From: Bolinopsis microptera | Taxonomy: Eukaryota > Ctenophora > Tentaculata > Lobata > Bolinopsidae | Direction: 5' to 3' | DNA length: 64,000 bases | Assembly: GCF_026151205.1 (NCBI RefSeq) | Contig: NC_087074.1 | Location: forward strand, 8,783,726-8,847,725 | In this document: positions 23,119 to 36,246 of the stretch, in pieces | Position numbering within the stretch: the first letter of the stretch is position 1 | How the letters are laid out: every line of letters starts with the position of its first letter | The notes under the pieces: model-generated | The model's input: only the letters and a program-made list of their open reading frames with translations | What the model was told of the DNA's origin: nothing | The model's database searches: none | Program-made: the position numbers and the translations under genes

Positions 23119-26100
23119 ATGCTGTCCGAAAGACCAAAAGGTAACATGAAATAAAAAGGTGCATTCTGTCTTTCATGTTTATTTATTGTAAATAGTTAAT
23201 TTGACGAAGGGAATACGTCTATTTTACCCTGAGTTATGTTTTAGTTCAATCTTGACACAATTTTAAAATTATAATTTAATTATTTTATATATATGTATTG
23301 TCCATAATTAGGGTGGCCTGCTAACAGAACCATGATCTGCCTTGATTCATCCTTCAGCACAGAGAAAAGCTCCTTTTTTATACATTATGATTACAGAGGA
23401 TCTGATATTTAGATATATATTGCTGTGCTGTAAAAATTGACTTTATTTATTTATTTATTTATTTATTTATGAAGATGAATTTGCTAATTGTGTGCACCTA
23501 ACGAAAAACTGATTTATCAGGAATTGTCAGTGACATTAGTGGAGTTCTGAAAGACATGACAAATGGAGTGGATGTGGCTATAGAGAAATCTGTTGAAGCA
23601 TTTCAAAGGTTATTTTCATTGATAATGTTTACTTGCGTCCTAGATTTGCATTTCTTGTCCTAGTAATGGGTACTTTCGCAGTTTTAGTAAGAGATAGTAA
23701 GAAAACTTGGCAGATAATTAATGAACTGCGTGGTAAGAAGAGACGTGAGATTAAACCTAACTTTGTGATAAATAACGAGCGTGTGATTAATCGGCGTGTA
23801 ATTGCAAATGAGTTCAATAAATACTTTGCCTCTATTGCAGCTAACTTGAACGAAGCATACTCTGGTGACTTCTTAAGAATAAATTCCCTGCCGTCATTTA
23901 CTGATTACCTGCCCACATCAGTTACGTCCAGTATTTTTCTTTGTGATTGTGACTGTATTGAGATTAAAGAGATCATAAACGAACTAAAAAACGGGAAATC
24001 TAGTGACATACCTATTCATGTGATCAAGAAGTCGTGTCAAATTACTGCACCGTACTTAGCTAGATACTTTAATAAATGCATGCAAGAAGGCCACTTTCCC
24101 GATGAATTAAAAACTGGGAGAATCAGCCCCATTTACAAAAAAGAAGATGAACAGCTTTTAGAAAACTATAGACCAGTATCAACTCTACCTGTATTCGGGA
24201 AAATTCTAGAAAAGTTAATATATAAGCGGCTCTATAGTTTCCTTACTTCCAAGGGTATAATACATGAAAACCAGTTCGGCTTTAGAAAAGGACACTCCAC
24301 CAGCCATGCACTGAACTACTCTGTAGAACATATAGATTATAGAATCGTTAATTAGTAAAAAGCAACATGTCCTAGGGGTCTTTATCGATCTCTCAAAAGC
24401 CTTTGACACTCTAGACCACTGTAAACTAACTACAAAATTAAACAACTATGGCATAAGAGGAAATGCTCTGAATCTTATCTCTAGTTATTTGTCTAATAGG
24501 AAACAATTTGTAAACGTTTTGGATACCAAATCTGATGAATTACCGGTTGAATTCGGGGTCCCTCAGGGTAGTGTATTAGGACCTCTACTTTTCCTACTGT
24601 ACATCAATGACATATGCAATATAACTAAAAAGGGTAAATTTGTCTTATTTGCAGACGATACTAATATATTTGTCGCTGCCGATTCGAGAAATAAAGCATA
24701 TGAATTGGCTAATGAAGTACTACAGGCCGTAAACAAGTATATGGGAGTTAACCTACTGCACATTAATGTAAAGAAGTGTTGTTACATGTATTTTTCTCCC
24801 TCTAAACGTAATAATAACGAATTAGATGCCGATATAGATAGCCAAAACTTGTCCATTAATAACAAAATAATTAAACGTGTAAGTCAGACAAAGTTTCTCA
24901 GAGTAATCATGGATGATAAATTGAGCTGGAAACCACATATATCATCCCTCAACAAGAAACTAAGAAGTGCTTGTGGACGTATCTACCGTATTAAGAAATG
25001 CTTACCAGAATCACTATATAAACAAATATATCATTCTCTCTTTGAATCACACCTAGGTTATGCTATTTCTGTCTGGGGAGGTATTCCCAATAATCAGTTA
25101 AAACCACTATTTATTACTCAAAAGAAGTGTATCAGGATTCTATTTGGAGACTATGAAGCTTATGTAGACAAATTCAAGACATGTGCTAGAGCAAGACCAA
25201 TTAATTCTCAACGTCTAGGATCTGAATTCTATGTTAAAGAGTCCACTAAGCCTCTATTCACAAAACATGAATTACTTGTTACAGAGAACCTGTACCGATA
25301 CCGTTGTTTAATGGAACTTTTTAAGATCATTAAGTCACGAGTACCAATTTCGTTATACTACTTATTCAACATATCAAATAGGAAAGATAATCTGTTCATT
25401 ACACCCTCTCCAACTAATCAATTTATTTATAAATCTGCATGGCTGTGGAACGAATTCCGTAAAGTTGGCCCGTTAAATTTCACCTCCACATGCGGATCTG
25501 TCAAGAATTTACTTAAACAGTCACTTCTAAGAGCTCAAAACCGGTATGGAACTGAGTGGTGTGACAGAAATTTCACTGAATTCTGATTATGAAGTGATAT
25601 TCATTTGCCTGTTATTCCCACTTAAGCACTTACTGACTGACAAGCTTATCTATGAATACCATGCTTGAATTTAGGTAAACAACATACAACTCATTCCCAG
25701 TAACGCTGAGCGCAACCGCCGAATGACACAGTAATATGAGACCGCGCATAGCATTGCGCGCCCATGCTGTGCGCGTTGTCGGCCGAAACTTGGGAAGTTC
25801 CCGCTCTAATATTCAGACGACAGTGATGACTCATTAAGAGCACTAATTTCGACCACTTTCCCGGTCGAGCCATACCAAATCAAACTAATTGACCCACGTG
25901 TATAGCCAATGTCCTGGCGGTGCTGAGCCGATGTAAAACTCTTCTGTAAACTCTTTTGTCTCTTGTAACTTGTTTATATTTTATATTTTAGTTATACTGT
26001 GTACTGTGTACAATAGTTATAGCGTATAGTGTGTGTAGTGTGTAGTGGTTATTTTGTTGTGACGTGTCACTTTATACTTTGCTACCAACGTCAGCCTTGA

Positions 26101-29100
26101 CTTACCATTTATTGTAATTGGTACAGCATATATCAAAACTAAAACACTGTTTTCGATCTGACGGGTGATGGGCTCTCTCTGATGGGACACAGTTCTAGGG
26201 GGTACCCGGGGTACGAGTTAACGAATAGTGTTCGTGTCCTTCCACAATCCCCTCTCGTTGTGTTTTTGACGGAGGAGAAGCCTAGTTCATCCGTCTGCAT
26301 CGCTTAATCGAGTTGAAAATTTAGCCAATAACAAACTAAATTACATGTTAGACTTATAGCAGGTGTAGAGTTTATAACATACAAATTCTAAATTTTTGAC
26401 GGCTGACGATGGTAAGTCGCTACGTTTAATTCGGGACTTTTATAGTCTTAAGTTTTGGAGCTCAAAATGTCTCGTGCTGTGGGCCGTATAAACGGCGCAC
26501 ACCACCGCCCCGCCTTACTTCACGGTTGCGGGGCGGAGCTGGTGCCGTTTGTCTCGGCCTCAAGTGGCGAGTGCTTGCCCATCGAATACACGATTGAAAC
26601 ACTGATTATTTATTAGAATTCTACAGTTTCCAAAACGAAGTACGAAGATATATTAACTTTGAGCTTTGTTTTGGCGACTGCTTCATCGATGGGCGAGTAG
26701 GTATTTGTTGTTTAGCAGTGTTGAATATTGGAGCAATTATATAATGTATATCTCCATCATAATATAGGCTAGTGTAAAGATATATAATCAAGAATACAAA
26801 CAAACGCGAACAGTATTAGTAACTCGCTAGATTATAGATGTTATTTAAACACATATGTTTACGTCAATTATTACTAAAATTAATATTCTTTTTGCTTTAA
26901 TATAATTACATTGTACATGTCACATGGATTAATGGATTAGTTGAATGAAACGTGTGCTACAAATGTCTACGCCTCACGCAGAACTGCGTACCGCTCAGTA
27001 CTAATTCATGCTTGAGCGGTACTGCTGTTCACAGTGGCGCGCACTCAATTTAATCACAATAAATAACGAGCGCGCGGTTTTTTGGAATCTCTCCATTATT
27101 ATATTAATTAGATCGCAGTGCTCACGACCTGTACTGCGTGAACGACAGAAATATCTTTTAAATTATTTTGCTTCTGAAATTTTGGCTCTAGTAATTAAGA
27201 AATGTGACATGTAATTGTAAGTTAACAATTAAATAGATCCTGTGCGCGGCGCCTGCAGCTGACCTACGAATTTCTGAACAATTTTAAATTGTGGCTGTGT
27301 GCGCGGCGTACTGTATATGTGTTTGAAATTGAAATTTGAATTTATTTATGAATATAACATTATGTATTGATTATTTGTGGTAAATAAAAATTTTTCTTTC
27401 CTAAAAAAATTTTTCTTTCCTTTACCCAAACAATTGGTTTATGTGGTTTAATAATGGTTCAATGTGACCATTAACATCAATAAAAATATGATAGATGAAC
27501 ACAGAAAGTGCTGTGATAATTATATTTTCTCTTTAGGATTCAAGAGAGTGGAGTACCCTATGTCTTGTGTACTAACGAAAGCTGCTACTCAACAGCTATC
27601 CTAGCTCAAAAGCTCAATGAAATTGGATTCAATGTGCGAGCCGATCAAATCCTCTCACCAGTTTCTGCTATCATTCAAGTTAGTAATCCTCCTTTGGGAC
27701 TATTGTATTCTATTTTGGGACTATTATATTCTATTTTGTGACTATTATATCCTATTTTGGGACTATTATATCCTACTTTCAAATTGATCACAACATGTCA
27801 ATTTATAGCTTTAATATCCATTCACAGGTGATAAAAGAGAATAACCACAGACCTTTTGTATTGGTGAATAAGAAAGTAGTGGAGGATTTTTCACAGTTTG
27901 ATCAAACCAACCCTGATTGTGTGGTTAGCAGTTAATGTTTTTAAATTTTGGAATATTTTAGGTGATTTTGTTGTTGATAGATAAGTGGCCAGTGATCATA
28001 CTCCTTTTCTTTGGTTTTAATGAACCAGAAATCTTCTGATAACTTGAATATAATTGAAATATTATTAAAACATGGTAACTTTCCTGTGTTAAGTGTCTTA
28101 TATTCTAACCTTTTTTATTATATTAAAGCTTCTCTCGGCTTTATCATTCTAAGTTCTGACTCAGGCAGCAGCTAATACTCAATTAAATTTACAGGTGGTG
28201 GGCGATGCAGAAGAGCATTTTACTTATGAAATTGTTAACAAAACATTCAAGTTACTTGTAGGCGGTTTGAACCCTATTTTCTCTTATATTTGTACCTAGC
28301 TCTATACTTTAAACGTATCTATGTAAATTGAGTTATATTTCAACAGAAATTGATCAATTCCTAATTTTCAGGTGAACGCAAATTTTACAGCCTAGGGAAA
28401 GGGTAAGTTAATTTGTGTTTTTTAAGTTAATTTGTGTTTTTTTGAGATATAAGAAATCTTGGCAACTTCTCTGTTGTCGGGATAATTGAGATTACGAAAT
28501 TTCAAATTGTTGATAAAGATTAAAATCAAGCTGATAACCATTTTTTTAAATCTCAGAAAGTACTACATGGATTCTGGAGAGCTTAAAGTTGATCTGGGGT
28601 GTTTTGTAGCCGGATTAGAGGTAAGTCAGCCCGGAGAGTTAATATGTTGAACGTGTAAAATTCATGATGTTAAGTTCATTACACATGCAGCGGCTGAAAC
28701 TTGAGTAAGAGTTTGTAATTTAATCGTTTTACCACTTAGATCATGCATTCCTGGCAGACTTGGCAAAGAGACACTCATTCTCACACCTAAACCATCAGAC
28801 AGCTACATATACAGAGCGGGGACAATATGGAATACAGTACGACAAAATCTCATGCTAACTACATTCACCTGTTATAAGCCCAATCACCTCAAATCATCCA
28901 TAAGAATCACCATCACTCACACTCAAAAGGAAGGAGAACCAAATGACTGGAACTTAGCCTTAAACAGCGTTCGACAAAATTCAAAAACTTTAAAATTGAC
29001 CTTGCCTAGATTACTTAAGCTTGAAAAAGCGGTAATATCTTAGCAAAATATAACTTGCAGCAGCCCCATACCTTGTCATGATCATAATATCGAAACTACA

Positions 29101-30698
29101 TCTGTGATCACATCTTTCTCTGGGTGCAAAATTAATATATATATATATATAATATAGGTTTATTAGTTTTATAGAAATTTAAAAGTTCTATAGAAATTTA
29201 TTATATAAGGATTATAAACATTTTGTTTGTGTGTTTTGTGTTATGCATTTTTATACCTATTTTAGAAGAGATTTTTATAGATTGCTAGAAGTGCAGTAGG
29301 GTCAGTTTCAGACGAATTAAGCATAAATGACATCATTGCCATGTCTGAAGTGGTTTGTAAATGGGCCATTGTTAGCCCCAAGCGTTTTGGTCCGTCATTC
29401 CTGCCACTCAGCATTGCCTACTACAAAGTAGAAATTTTTCTGAGACAATAGAGAAACTGACCTTGTCTCACTAAATTCAACCACTTTCCATAATAAAATA
29501 CTAACAGATAAAGTTTTTAAAATAATTATATTCAACCACTAAAGAATATTTCCTCAAGTTTACTTCTAGTTAACTAATTCGTGGTTTAAGCTCTTATTTT
29601 ATTTATGAAAGGAATGTAAAATAAAACTTATTGTTTCATTGAAAACTTATTGTTTCATTGAATTTAATCGTATTACCACTTAGATCATGCATTCCTGTGA
29701 ATAATACCTGGTCAATTGATAAGGATAAGGCATAAGGAAAGATAGATTAAATTTGCGTATATCAAAGGGACATAAAATGAGAACCCGAATATATTATGCG
29801 TACACTGGGAGAGGTAATCATCGACTATTTACTATAATTTGTTATCGTTCGATAAACATTTAGTATAATGTGTTGGAGACAATGAGGCGTTCATTTCCAA
29901 CATTGCGTTCCTAATAATGTAATAAATATGCTGGTTGTTATTATAATATTATTATATGATTACATAATACCTTTCTTACGTCCAGTATTCAAGTCAAGTT
30001 CAAGCGGAGATAGTAGGCAAGCCTAGCTCGGTGTTCTTCAACCAAGCAGCCAAGATGATTGGTTTAGCACCTGGTGATCTAGTGATGATTGGTGACGATG
30101 TGGAGGGTGACGTTGGAGGTGCTTTGAGCGCCGGATTTCAGGCTGCTGTTCTTGTCAAGACTGGAAAATTCAGGTCCGTATATTTAGTATTAACGCAATT
30201 TTTAAATCAGTATGATTTGTTTGCGACCCTAACAATCGGATAGCGGTGTCAAATTTAATTATATTTCGACCTCTGATCCTTAGCTCGAACGTCATAGAAG
30301 AACAATGTTAGCACTACTATCTACATTCGAACCTTTATATACCGTGCCTCTCTATACCGGGTACCTTAATATACCAGGTCCCTCCTTTTCTCCTAACTTG
30401 AATATATTTTGCATGTTTACAGTTACTGCAGTCAATTAAAACTCTAAACAAATCCATACAACGAATTGTTAAAATCATGAAACTTATACTTTTCCTACAT
30501 GATAATTACATAATATATAAATTGTAACTCTATCATGGGTGACCTGCTGTCAGCTGTGACCATTGATTTTGCTATTTTGTTAGTTTTACCTGAGATTTTG
30601 TTCCCAGGCCAAGAGATGCGAACCATCCTAAAGTAAAACCCACCTTCATAGCAGACAACTTAAGTCACGCCGTTGATGTGATACTTGGCATGAAGTAG
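23119..30698 (+). CDS. LHPP: LHPP-like HAD phosphatase, copy B (nine exons, intron-expanded)
   Basis: Tandem paralogue of copy A with the same intron positions and phases. Exons: 23119-23140, 23521-23608, 27537-27678, 27828-27923, 28195-28264, 28372-28402, 28557-28620, 29986-30173, 30608-30698; 263 residues, one codon longer than A in exon 8 (QAAVL against QGIL). Motif I is VSDISGVLK, motif II VLCTNES, the lysine is in VGKPSSVFF and motif IV is MIGDDVEGDVGGA, so all catalytic residues are kept. The donor of exon 5 (GTTTGA) is weak; other junctions are ordinary. Intron 2 holds a broken LINE and intron 7 a LINE tail. Shared exon lengths show a gene duplication; sequence divergence shows it is not recent. 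Probably functional. Confidence 0.92.
23690..25586 (+). pseudogene. 5'-truncated, frameshifted LINE reverse transcriptase in intron 2 of LHPP copy B
   Basis: Homology to the LINE at the left edge starts at about DSKKTWQIINELRGK (compare SKKTWEVINELRGK there), so the endonuclease half is missing by 5' truncation. The frame breaks near 24340-24360 between the QFGFRKGHST block and IDLSKAFDTLDH and resumes in another frame to the stop at 25586. The catalytic block is FADD (24648-24659). The tail has CARARP, the counterpart of CARTRP. Same orientation as the host gene. Clearly a relative, not a copy, of the 1-3.3 kb element. No target duplication was recognised. It is dead. Confidence 0.9.
26490..26550. 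repeat. GC-rich stem-loop
   Basis: Arms AAACGGC/GCCGTTT and CCGCCCCGC/GCGGGGCGG pair around a 14-nt loop, with a 7-8-nt internal loop between the two stems. It is far richer in GC than its intron and could be a structured RNA segment of a transposon; no family was recognised. Confidence 0.55.
27160..27258 (+). repeat. Dispersed repeat, copy 2
   Basis: Counterpart of 6747-6843 in the same orientation; ends TGTGCGCGGCGCCTGCAG. Lies in intron 2 of LHPP copy B. Confidence 0.7.
28754..29660 (+). mobile_element. 3' end of another LINE in intron 7 of LHPP copy B
   Basis: A 37-bp direct repeat (28717-28753 and 29661-29697, 36 of 37 identical, containing CCACTTAGATCATGCATTCC) exactly flanks a 907-bp insertion. 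The first 290 bp encode a LINE C-terminal tail (DSYIYRAGTIWNTVRQN ... stop at 29041-29043); the rest is 3' UTR with a TA run near 29130. The insertion ends in two copies of AAAACTTATTGTTTCATTG, the short terminal repeat usual at LINE 3' ends. Extreme 5' truncation explains the small size. Confidence 0.9.
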
Positions 30699-31412
30699 AC
30701 ATTGCACTTATTTTGAACAGTTTATCATCGAACAAAGCTGCGGTTTTTTATCGTAGAATTTGTAACGGTTAAAATATATTTATTTGAGTTTTTATAACGG
30801 ATTAGATTTTAAATAAACAAAACAACATAGATAATGGATATTTCATTAGATTCAAGGGACTAATTCACAATTAAAGTACATTGCACATTACACATGTATG
30901 TGTATTTTGGGTGCAGATAAATATCCTGTATACTACCCAGTATGTAACATTTGATACCCAGTACGTTGCAAACGGGGTTATTACTTTATTTCATTAAATT
31001 TTATGGTGTAGAATTCACGACTTCTTGGGACTTGTTGAGGGGACATAATGGTGTTGCTATCTCATGTTGCTTAATATTTTATTTTCCTTTATACTTGATT
31101 TTCGATATTGATGGTACTGATGTATATTTACCAGCATACGATAGGATAATTTTAAACCCCAATTTGATACCTTTAAGTGTTTTAGTTTCCATGATTGTGT
31201 GTGCTGTATATTGTAGATCTAACTTATTATAATCATATTTTTTACCGGTTATTAATATTTTTATTTTTATTGCTTTATTAATTGTTTTATCCGACTCGAT
31301 TCTTTATTCTGGTCTAAAGCACACAATCTAGTCTCAACATCTGATTCCCAAGGGATTATAATCTAACTATTTAATTATAATCTAATTTGTTAAACACTCT
31401 CAGAGTTCCACC

Positions 31413-34400
31413 ATGTCACTGCGTCAGGTCACTATCATCGGATCAGGAAACTGGGGCAGTGCTATTGCTAAGATTGTGGGCTCTAATACTGCCAAATATC
31501 CTGATCTCTTCCACTCACAGGTTTGTTTAGTTTTTAAACTATATTTTTGTATGACGTAATGCTACTCTCTCTCTCTCGATATATCTCATAAAATTATTAC
31601 AAACGGAGCGGTTGAAATACAGGAATTGAAATTAAGTTGATATTGACAATATAAATTTAAGGATCACAGTTCAATGAAATAAAATGTCAGTTTGTCTTTA
31701 TTATTTAGTTCCCACTGTTGCAAAGACGCAATATAACTTTTCGTGATTTCCAAATGAGACGGTTATTATGTACTAGCAAGCCCAGCATTCGCCCATATGA
31801 ATGTTACATTAGATTTACCCAATTTGTTCCAAATTCATTACCTCCGGCTGAACGCAACTAAATTTATCTCGGATAACTTGACGGAGTCCTGATATTCTTG
31901 ATGATAGTCTTGAGAAGGACACTCTTAACGATTCAGTGATAATGTCATCATAAAGGAAAGGATTTATCACAGAGTTGATTGGTAGGATAATCATAGAGAA
32001 GAAACTATACCAAGGAGTGGCATCTAGGGTCTCTGTGGTATGCAAAATACAGATGACGATAAAGGGCATCCAACATATAAAGTCAGTAGAAATTATAATT
32101 GCTATCTTCCGATTCATTTTCCTGTTCCTTTGAGATACCTGCGGGTTTTCTTGCGAACTTGAAAGGCTCTTCGAAGATCTGTAGGAAATCGCTCCAATGA
32201 GAAGGTATGAAATTGATATGAAGAAGAAACAGGCGAAGTTGATGGCAAGGATACTCCATACAAACTCCCTTTGAGGGTCGTTATCTTTAACAAAATACTT
32301 GAACAGACAGACACCATCATCTCCATAGAAACCAACGTTTTTAACTTCATTTGTATAGTCTGCGTATTCTGACTGGTGTGAAAACATTTCTCGTACCATT
32401 TTGATGGTCATATTCCAGCTCAGAGTTGTTTCTTTCATTCTTCCGTGATATGCCTCAATTGCAGCAAGGATTTGCTGCTTGCCTGGTGTCCCTATAAATA
32501 TCCTAAGTTGGTCTTTAAAATGAACTCCATTTACAAAGAAGTCTTCAAATCGTTCAATGATTGGAGTTACAGCAATAGCAAATGATGCTATGACAATGGC
32601 AACCATTCCTGTTACAACTTGAAATGATTTTAGAGGAGTTATTTCTCCGGGAATTTTCATTTTATTCGAAATACCACGAATTCTTACTATGCTGAGACCA
32701 GCCATAGAAAATAGTGAAATCTGGGAGCCAATTGTGCTTAATGCACCAATGAGCGAACACTTGAAACTGGTTTTCCAAGTAATCTCTTGAAGACAATAAC
32801 CTTTCTCGAAAATGATCCCATCGAGTATTGCAATGATGAATAGATAGAGACCTACAAGAAGGTCGCCCGAAGAAATCAGTATGACAAGAGATTTGTTTAC
32901 TAAAGCCACCGATGTTCGACAGCTTTTCAACGTTCCAATACTTTTTCCTATGATGATCAAGTTCGCAAAAACAGCAAGAGATCCTATCGCCCAAGAGAGC
33001 CCTTTTAGGTGGAAATTTTCTAGGAGTTGTTTTGAGCAATAGTCATTACATTCATCCGACATATCGATACAATCTAAATTACCGTCGCACATTTTGGTTT
33101 TTGGAATATAATGACCAGAAGAATTGCATTTAAAATGGTTAGTACACCATTTTTCATCAGAGGCATCTCCACAGTCATCCACGAGATCACAAACCTGCGA
33201 ATAGTCGATGCACCTCCGTTTGTTTTCACAAACGAAATATCGGTTGGTATAAATATTTTCGTACGACTTTGTAAAAAATGCCAAATAGTTATGATTGGCT
33301 ATGGTTCCTATTCTGTTGGGATATTGTTCAGGACAGACTTCGTATTTAGGAAGAGTTTTTAGTGGACAGATTGAGTTTATACATTTGTTGTTGCAACTGG
33401 TGTACAAGTACAGCTCTCCAAACATGTGATCACAATCACTTCTACCGTTTGGTAGACTGACTGTTGTCTTAGTTTCTACTCCAAAAAAGTCATGATCTGG
33501 AAAGATAAAACTCTCCGATGAACAAGGTATTCCAATGAGTAGAACAAGGTTTTCTAGACCATTTAGACAGAGCGAGAGTTGCTTTACTAGACCTCTATTT
33601 GTGGTTCTCACTGTAGTGGACAATTGTCTGAAACCGCGAAATACAGAGCAAATCTTGTTTTCGTTTCCACATATTTCTACTCCGTCACATAACTTGTGAA
33701 GCTCCACATAGCCTGGATCATCCCATCTGCAAAGAAAAACATTTTCACACGTATTGATGTTAGTCACGTGTCTTAGAGTTGTTCCTTCGCCACAAGTAGG
33801 CCAGATGTCCGCTTCATCACTCCCATCAATGCAGTCCTGAACTCCGTCTCTCAACCAGGAGAGTGGTACTGGTAGTTCCACTTCCCTGCCCACACGTCTT
33901 CTACAAGTCTCCTCAGTTGTTGAGAGACACATCACGTGTTCTTCATCTCTACCATCTGTACAGTCTGATTTGTTGTCACAGATGTAGTGTTTGTGTACAA
34001 AACACGCCTTTGATAGAGAAAAACATTTGCGTTCTATGACGTCATCGCATAGCTTTGCATCCTCTGCATAGAAATTATGAAAAAAGGTATCAGTCAGGGG
34101 ATTTCTACAAATCATGTTTCTGGACACAGTAGATAGATATCCCCCAATCTCACATCTAGCTCCGATTCTCTGCGGATCCGTGCAGTTCGTCTGATCCACA
34201 GAGATATACCCACTGCAATACCAGCTTGTATTTATAACCCCCTTAGTTCCACATCTTGTGTAATTGTGTATCGGTACTAATTGCGGTACTAATTTCTGGG
34301 ATTTCACGCAAGTGTGTAAAGTGTCATTTGTGACTTCACAATCTGCCTCATCTATCCCATTATCACAGTCGTTTCTTCCATCGCATATAGATTCCGGGGG

Positions 34401-36212
34401 CACATACCAGTGCAAGTTTACCGTATCTTGCCACGTCTTCCTGCAGTACATCCCGTAGGTATAGCCGTTACATACCGCCTCATCCTCACAATACTTGGTA
34501 TTACAAACATCATTACAAATAAGATGAGAGACAGCCTTTAGTCCACTCCGCAAAGTCGTCATATCAGAACACCCCTTTTCATCGAGTCCTGTATTCTTAC
34601 AGTCCATCTCTCCGTTACAAACTTTCCACCCTAACACCTCCAAACTCTCAGATGTAACGTATCCCCCGTACTGCTCACATAAATAATACTCGCACAACAA
34701 ATCATCGTTGGTTATTTTCCCTCCTAAGCCACAGGCTTGGTAAAAGTGGGGATCGTTTGAGCATGTTGATCCGTCCATCCGATCCGTCCCTTCTTGGTAG
34801 AATTGATCTGAGTTGTGGCACTTGATCGAGAGTAAGAAGGGGGAGGTGTTGTTGCTACATACGTTCCTTAGAAAACCCTTCACTTCGCCTATTTTACATG
34901 TAACTGAAATTATTGTTAGTTAACTTTAATATGGCGTTGTCAGTTCATATCAACTGTTTTGACGTTTGTAGAACTTGTTAGAAGTTCAAAACAGTGTTAA
35001 ACGTTACGCATAAACATCATCGACTGTTAAAGATTCACTGTAGCTGTAACTCCTAATTCCTATAGTCTGAAAGTTCATACCTTGCCGTGTAGTAGTTGTA
35101 AATGATGAAGTGGTACTGGAATTGGTACTTGAACTGGAAGATGGCGTTTGCTCCCCTTGTTCTGTCCTTGATTCCAACTTCCCGGACTCAGTACTTGGTT
35201 GTGACATTGAGAATACTCGCCCCACTACTATCACTAACATAAGACATTTAACGTTCATGGTGCTAGAAAACTAGACAGAGAGCAAATGTAAAACAGCTGC
35301 TCAAGAAACTGAAATGAGTATGCCATGCGGTGCGAGAGGAGACGAGAGCTCGTGTAATTATAACGGTTAAAGAAGGTAGTGCATTGCAGGAGGAACTGCT
35401 ATCATTCATAGTATTAGCCCTCACGAGAAATTGAATATGTGCATTATGTGTTTAATTTCATATAATTTTGAGAATTATCATGTGGCCCATAAGTCATTAC
35501 CCACACTTAATGCTTGCAGAAAAATTTCAGAGGTTAGAGAAATGTGTCGATTACCTATATTCCCCTCTTTTGCGCTATTTCGTTAATACAACGTCAGTAT
35601 TGAACTGCTGTCAGATGGCTCCTAAGTCCTAATCTCCAAATAAGTCAAATATCGTTTCGGGCCACCTAATGGTCGGAAATCCTAGACAAGTTTCCCCTCA
35701 TCTCTGCCCCACTTTATGGCCCTGCAACAAGCTCGCATTATAACGAAAGAGCTGTCCGTACAAGATTCACGTTTATACTCAAGATAACGTGTCCTACAAC
35801 ATCCTTGCCTTATTATTTGGTATTACGGCTACATTTTTATCGATCATGCGAAAATATTCGCACGAATGGATAATTTAATTAGGAAATATTTCAAACGCTA
35901 TTTGGTTGAATTAGCGTTTGTCCCACAATATTATCGCGATATATCTAAACTGTCATTTTTATGATTTACTGTTTGACTGAATCATTCGTAGCTTATATTC
36001 ACATAACTTATCATTTTCCACAAGCAGTCAAGCATTACCTTCTATTCATCGTCTGGATGTGTGCATACTGCAAACTGTGCAGTGTGCACTCAGCACATGG
36101 TGCAATGGGCACTTGCCGACCATATGGCATACACTGTCTATTCCTTTCATCGCATTCCGCGCGAAAGTCGAACGACTTTATGATGACTATCTATGCGCGC
36201 GTTCTGAACTGT

Positions 36213-36246
<34 letters not shown>

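Larger units (their letters stand above)
25590..27530. other. Rest of LHPP-B intron 2: LINE 3' flank and GC-rich segments
   Basis: No exon is seen. It contains the LINE 3' flank, a GC-rich segment with a strong hairpin (26490-26550), and a second copy of the dispersed repeat (27160-27258). Confidence 0.45.

Noticed and set aside
30951-31232. 93-codon hydrophobic open frame between LHPP-B and GPD1
   Set aside because: T-rich intergenic DNA with no motif or splice support.
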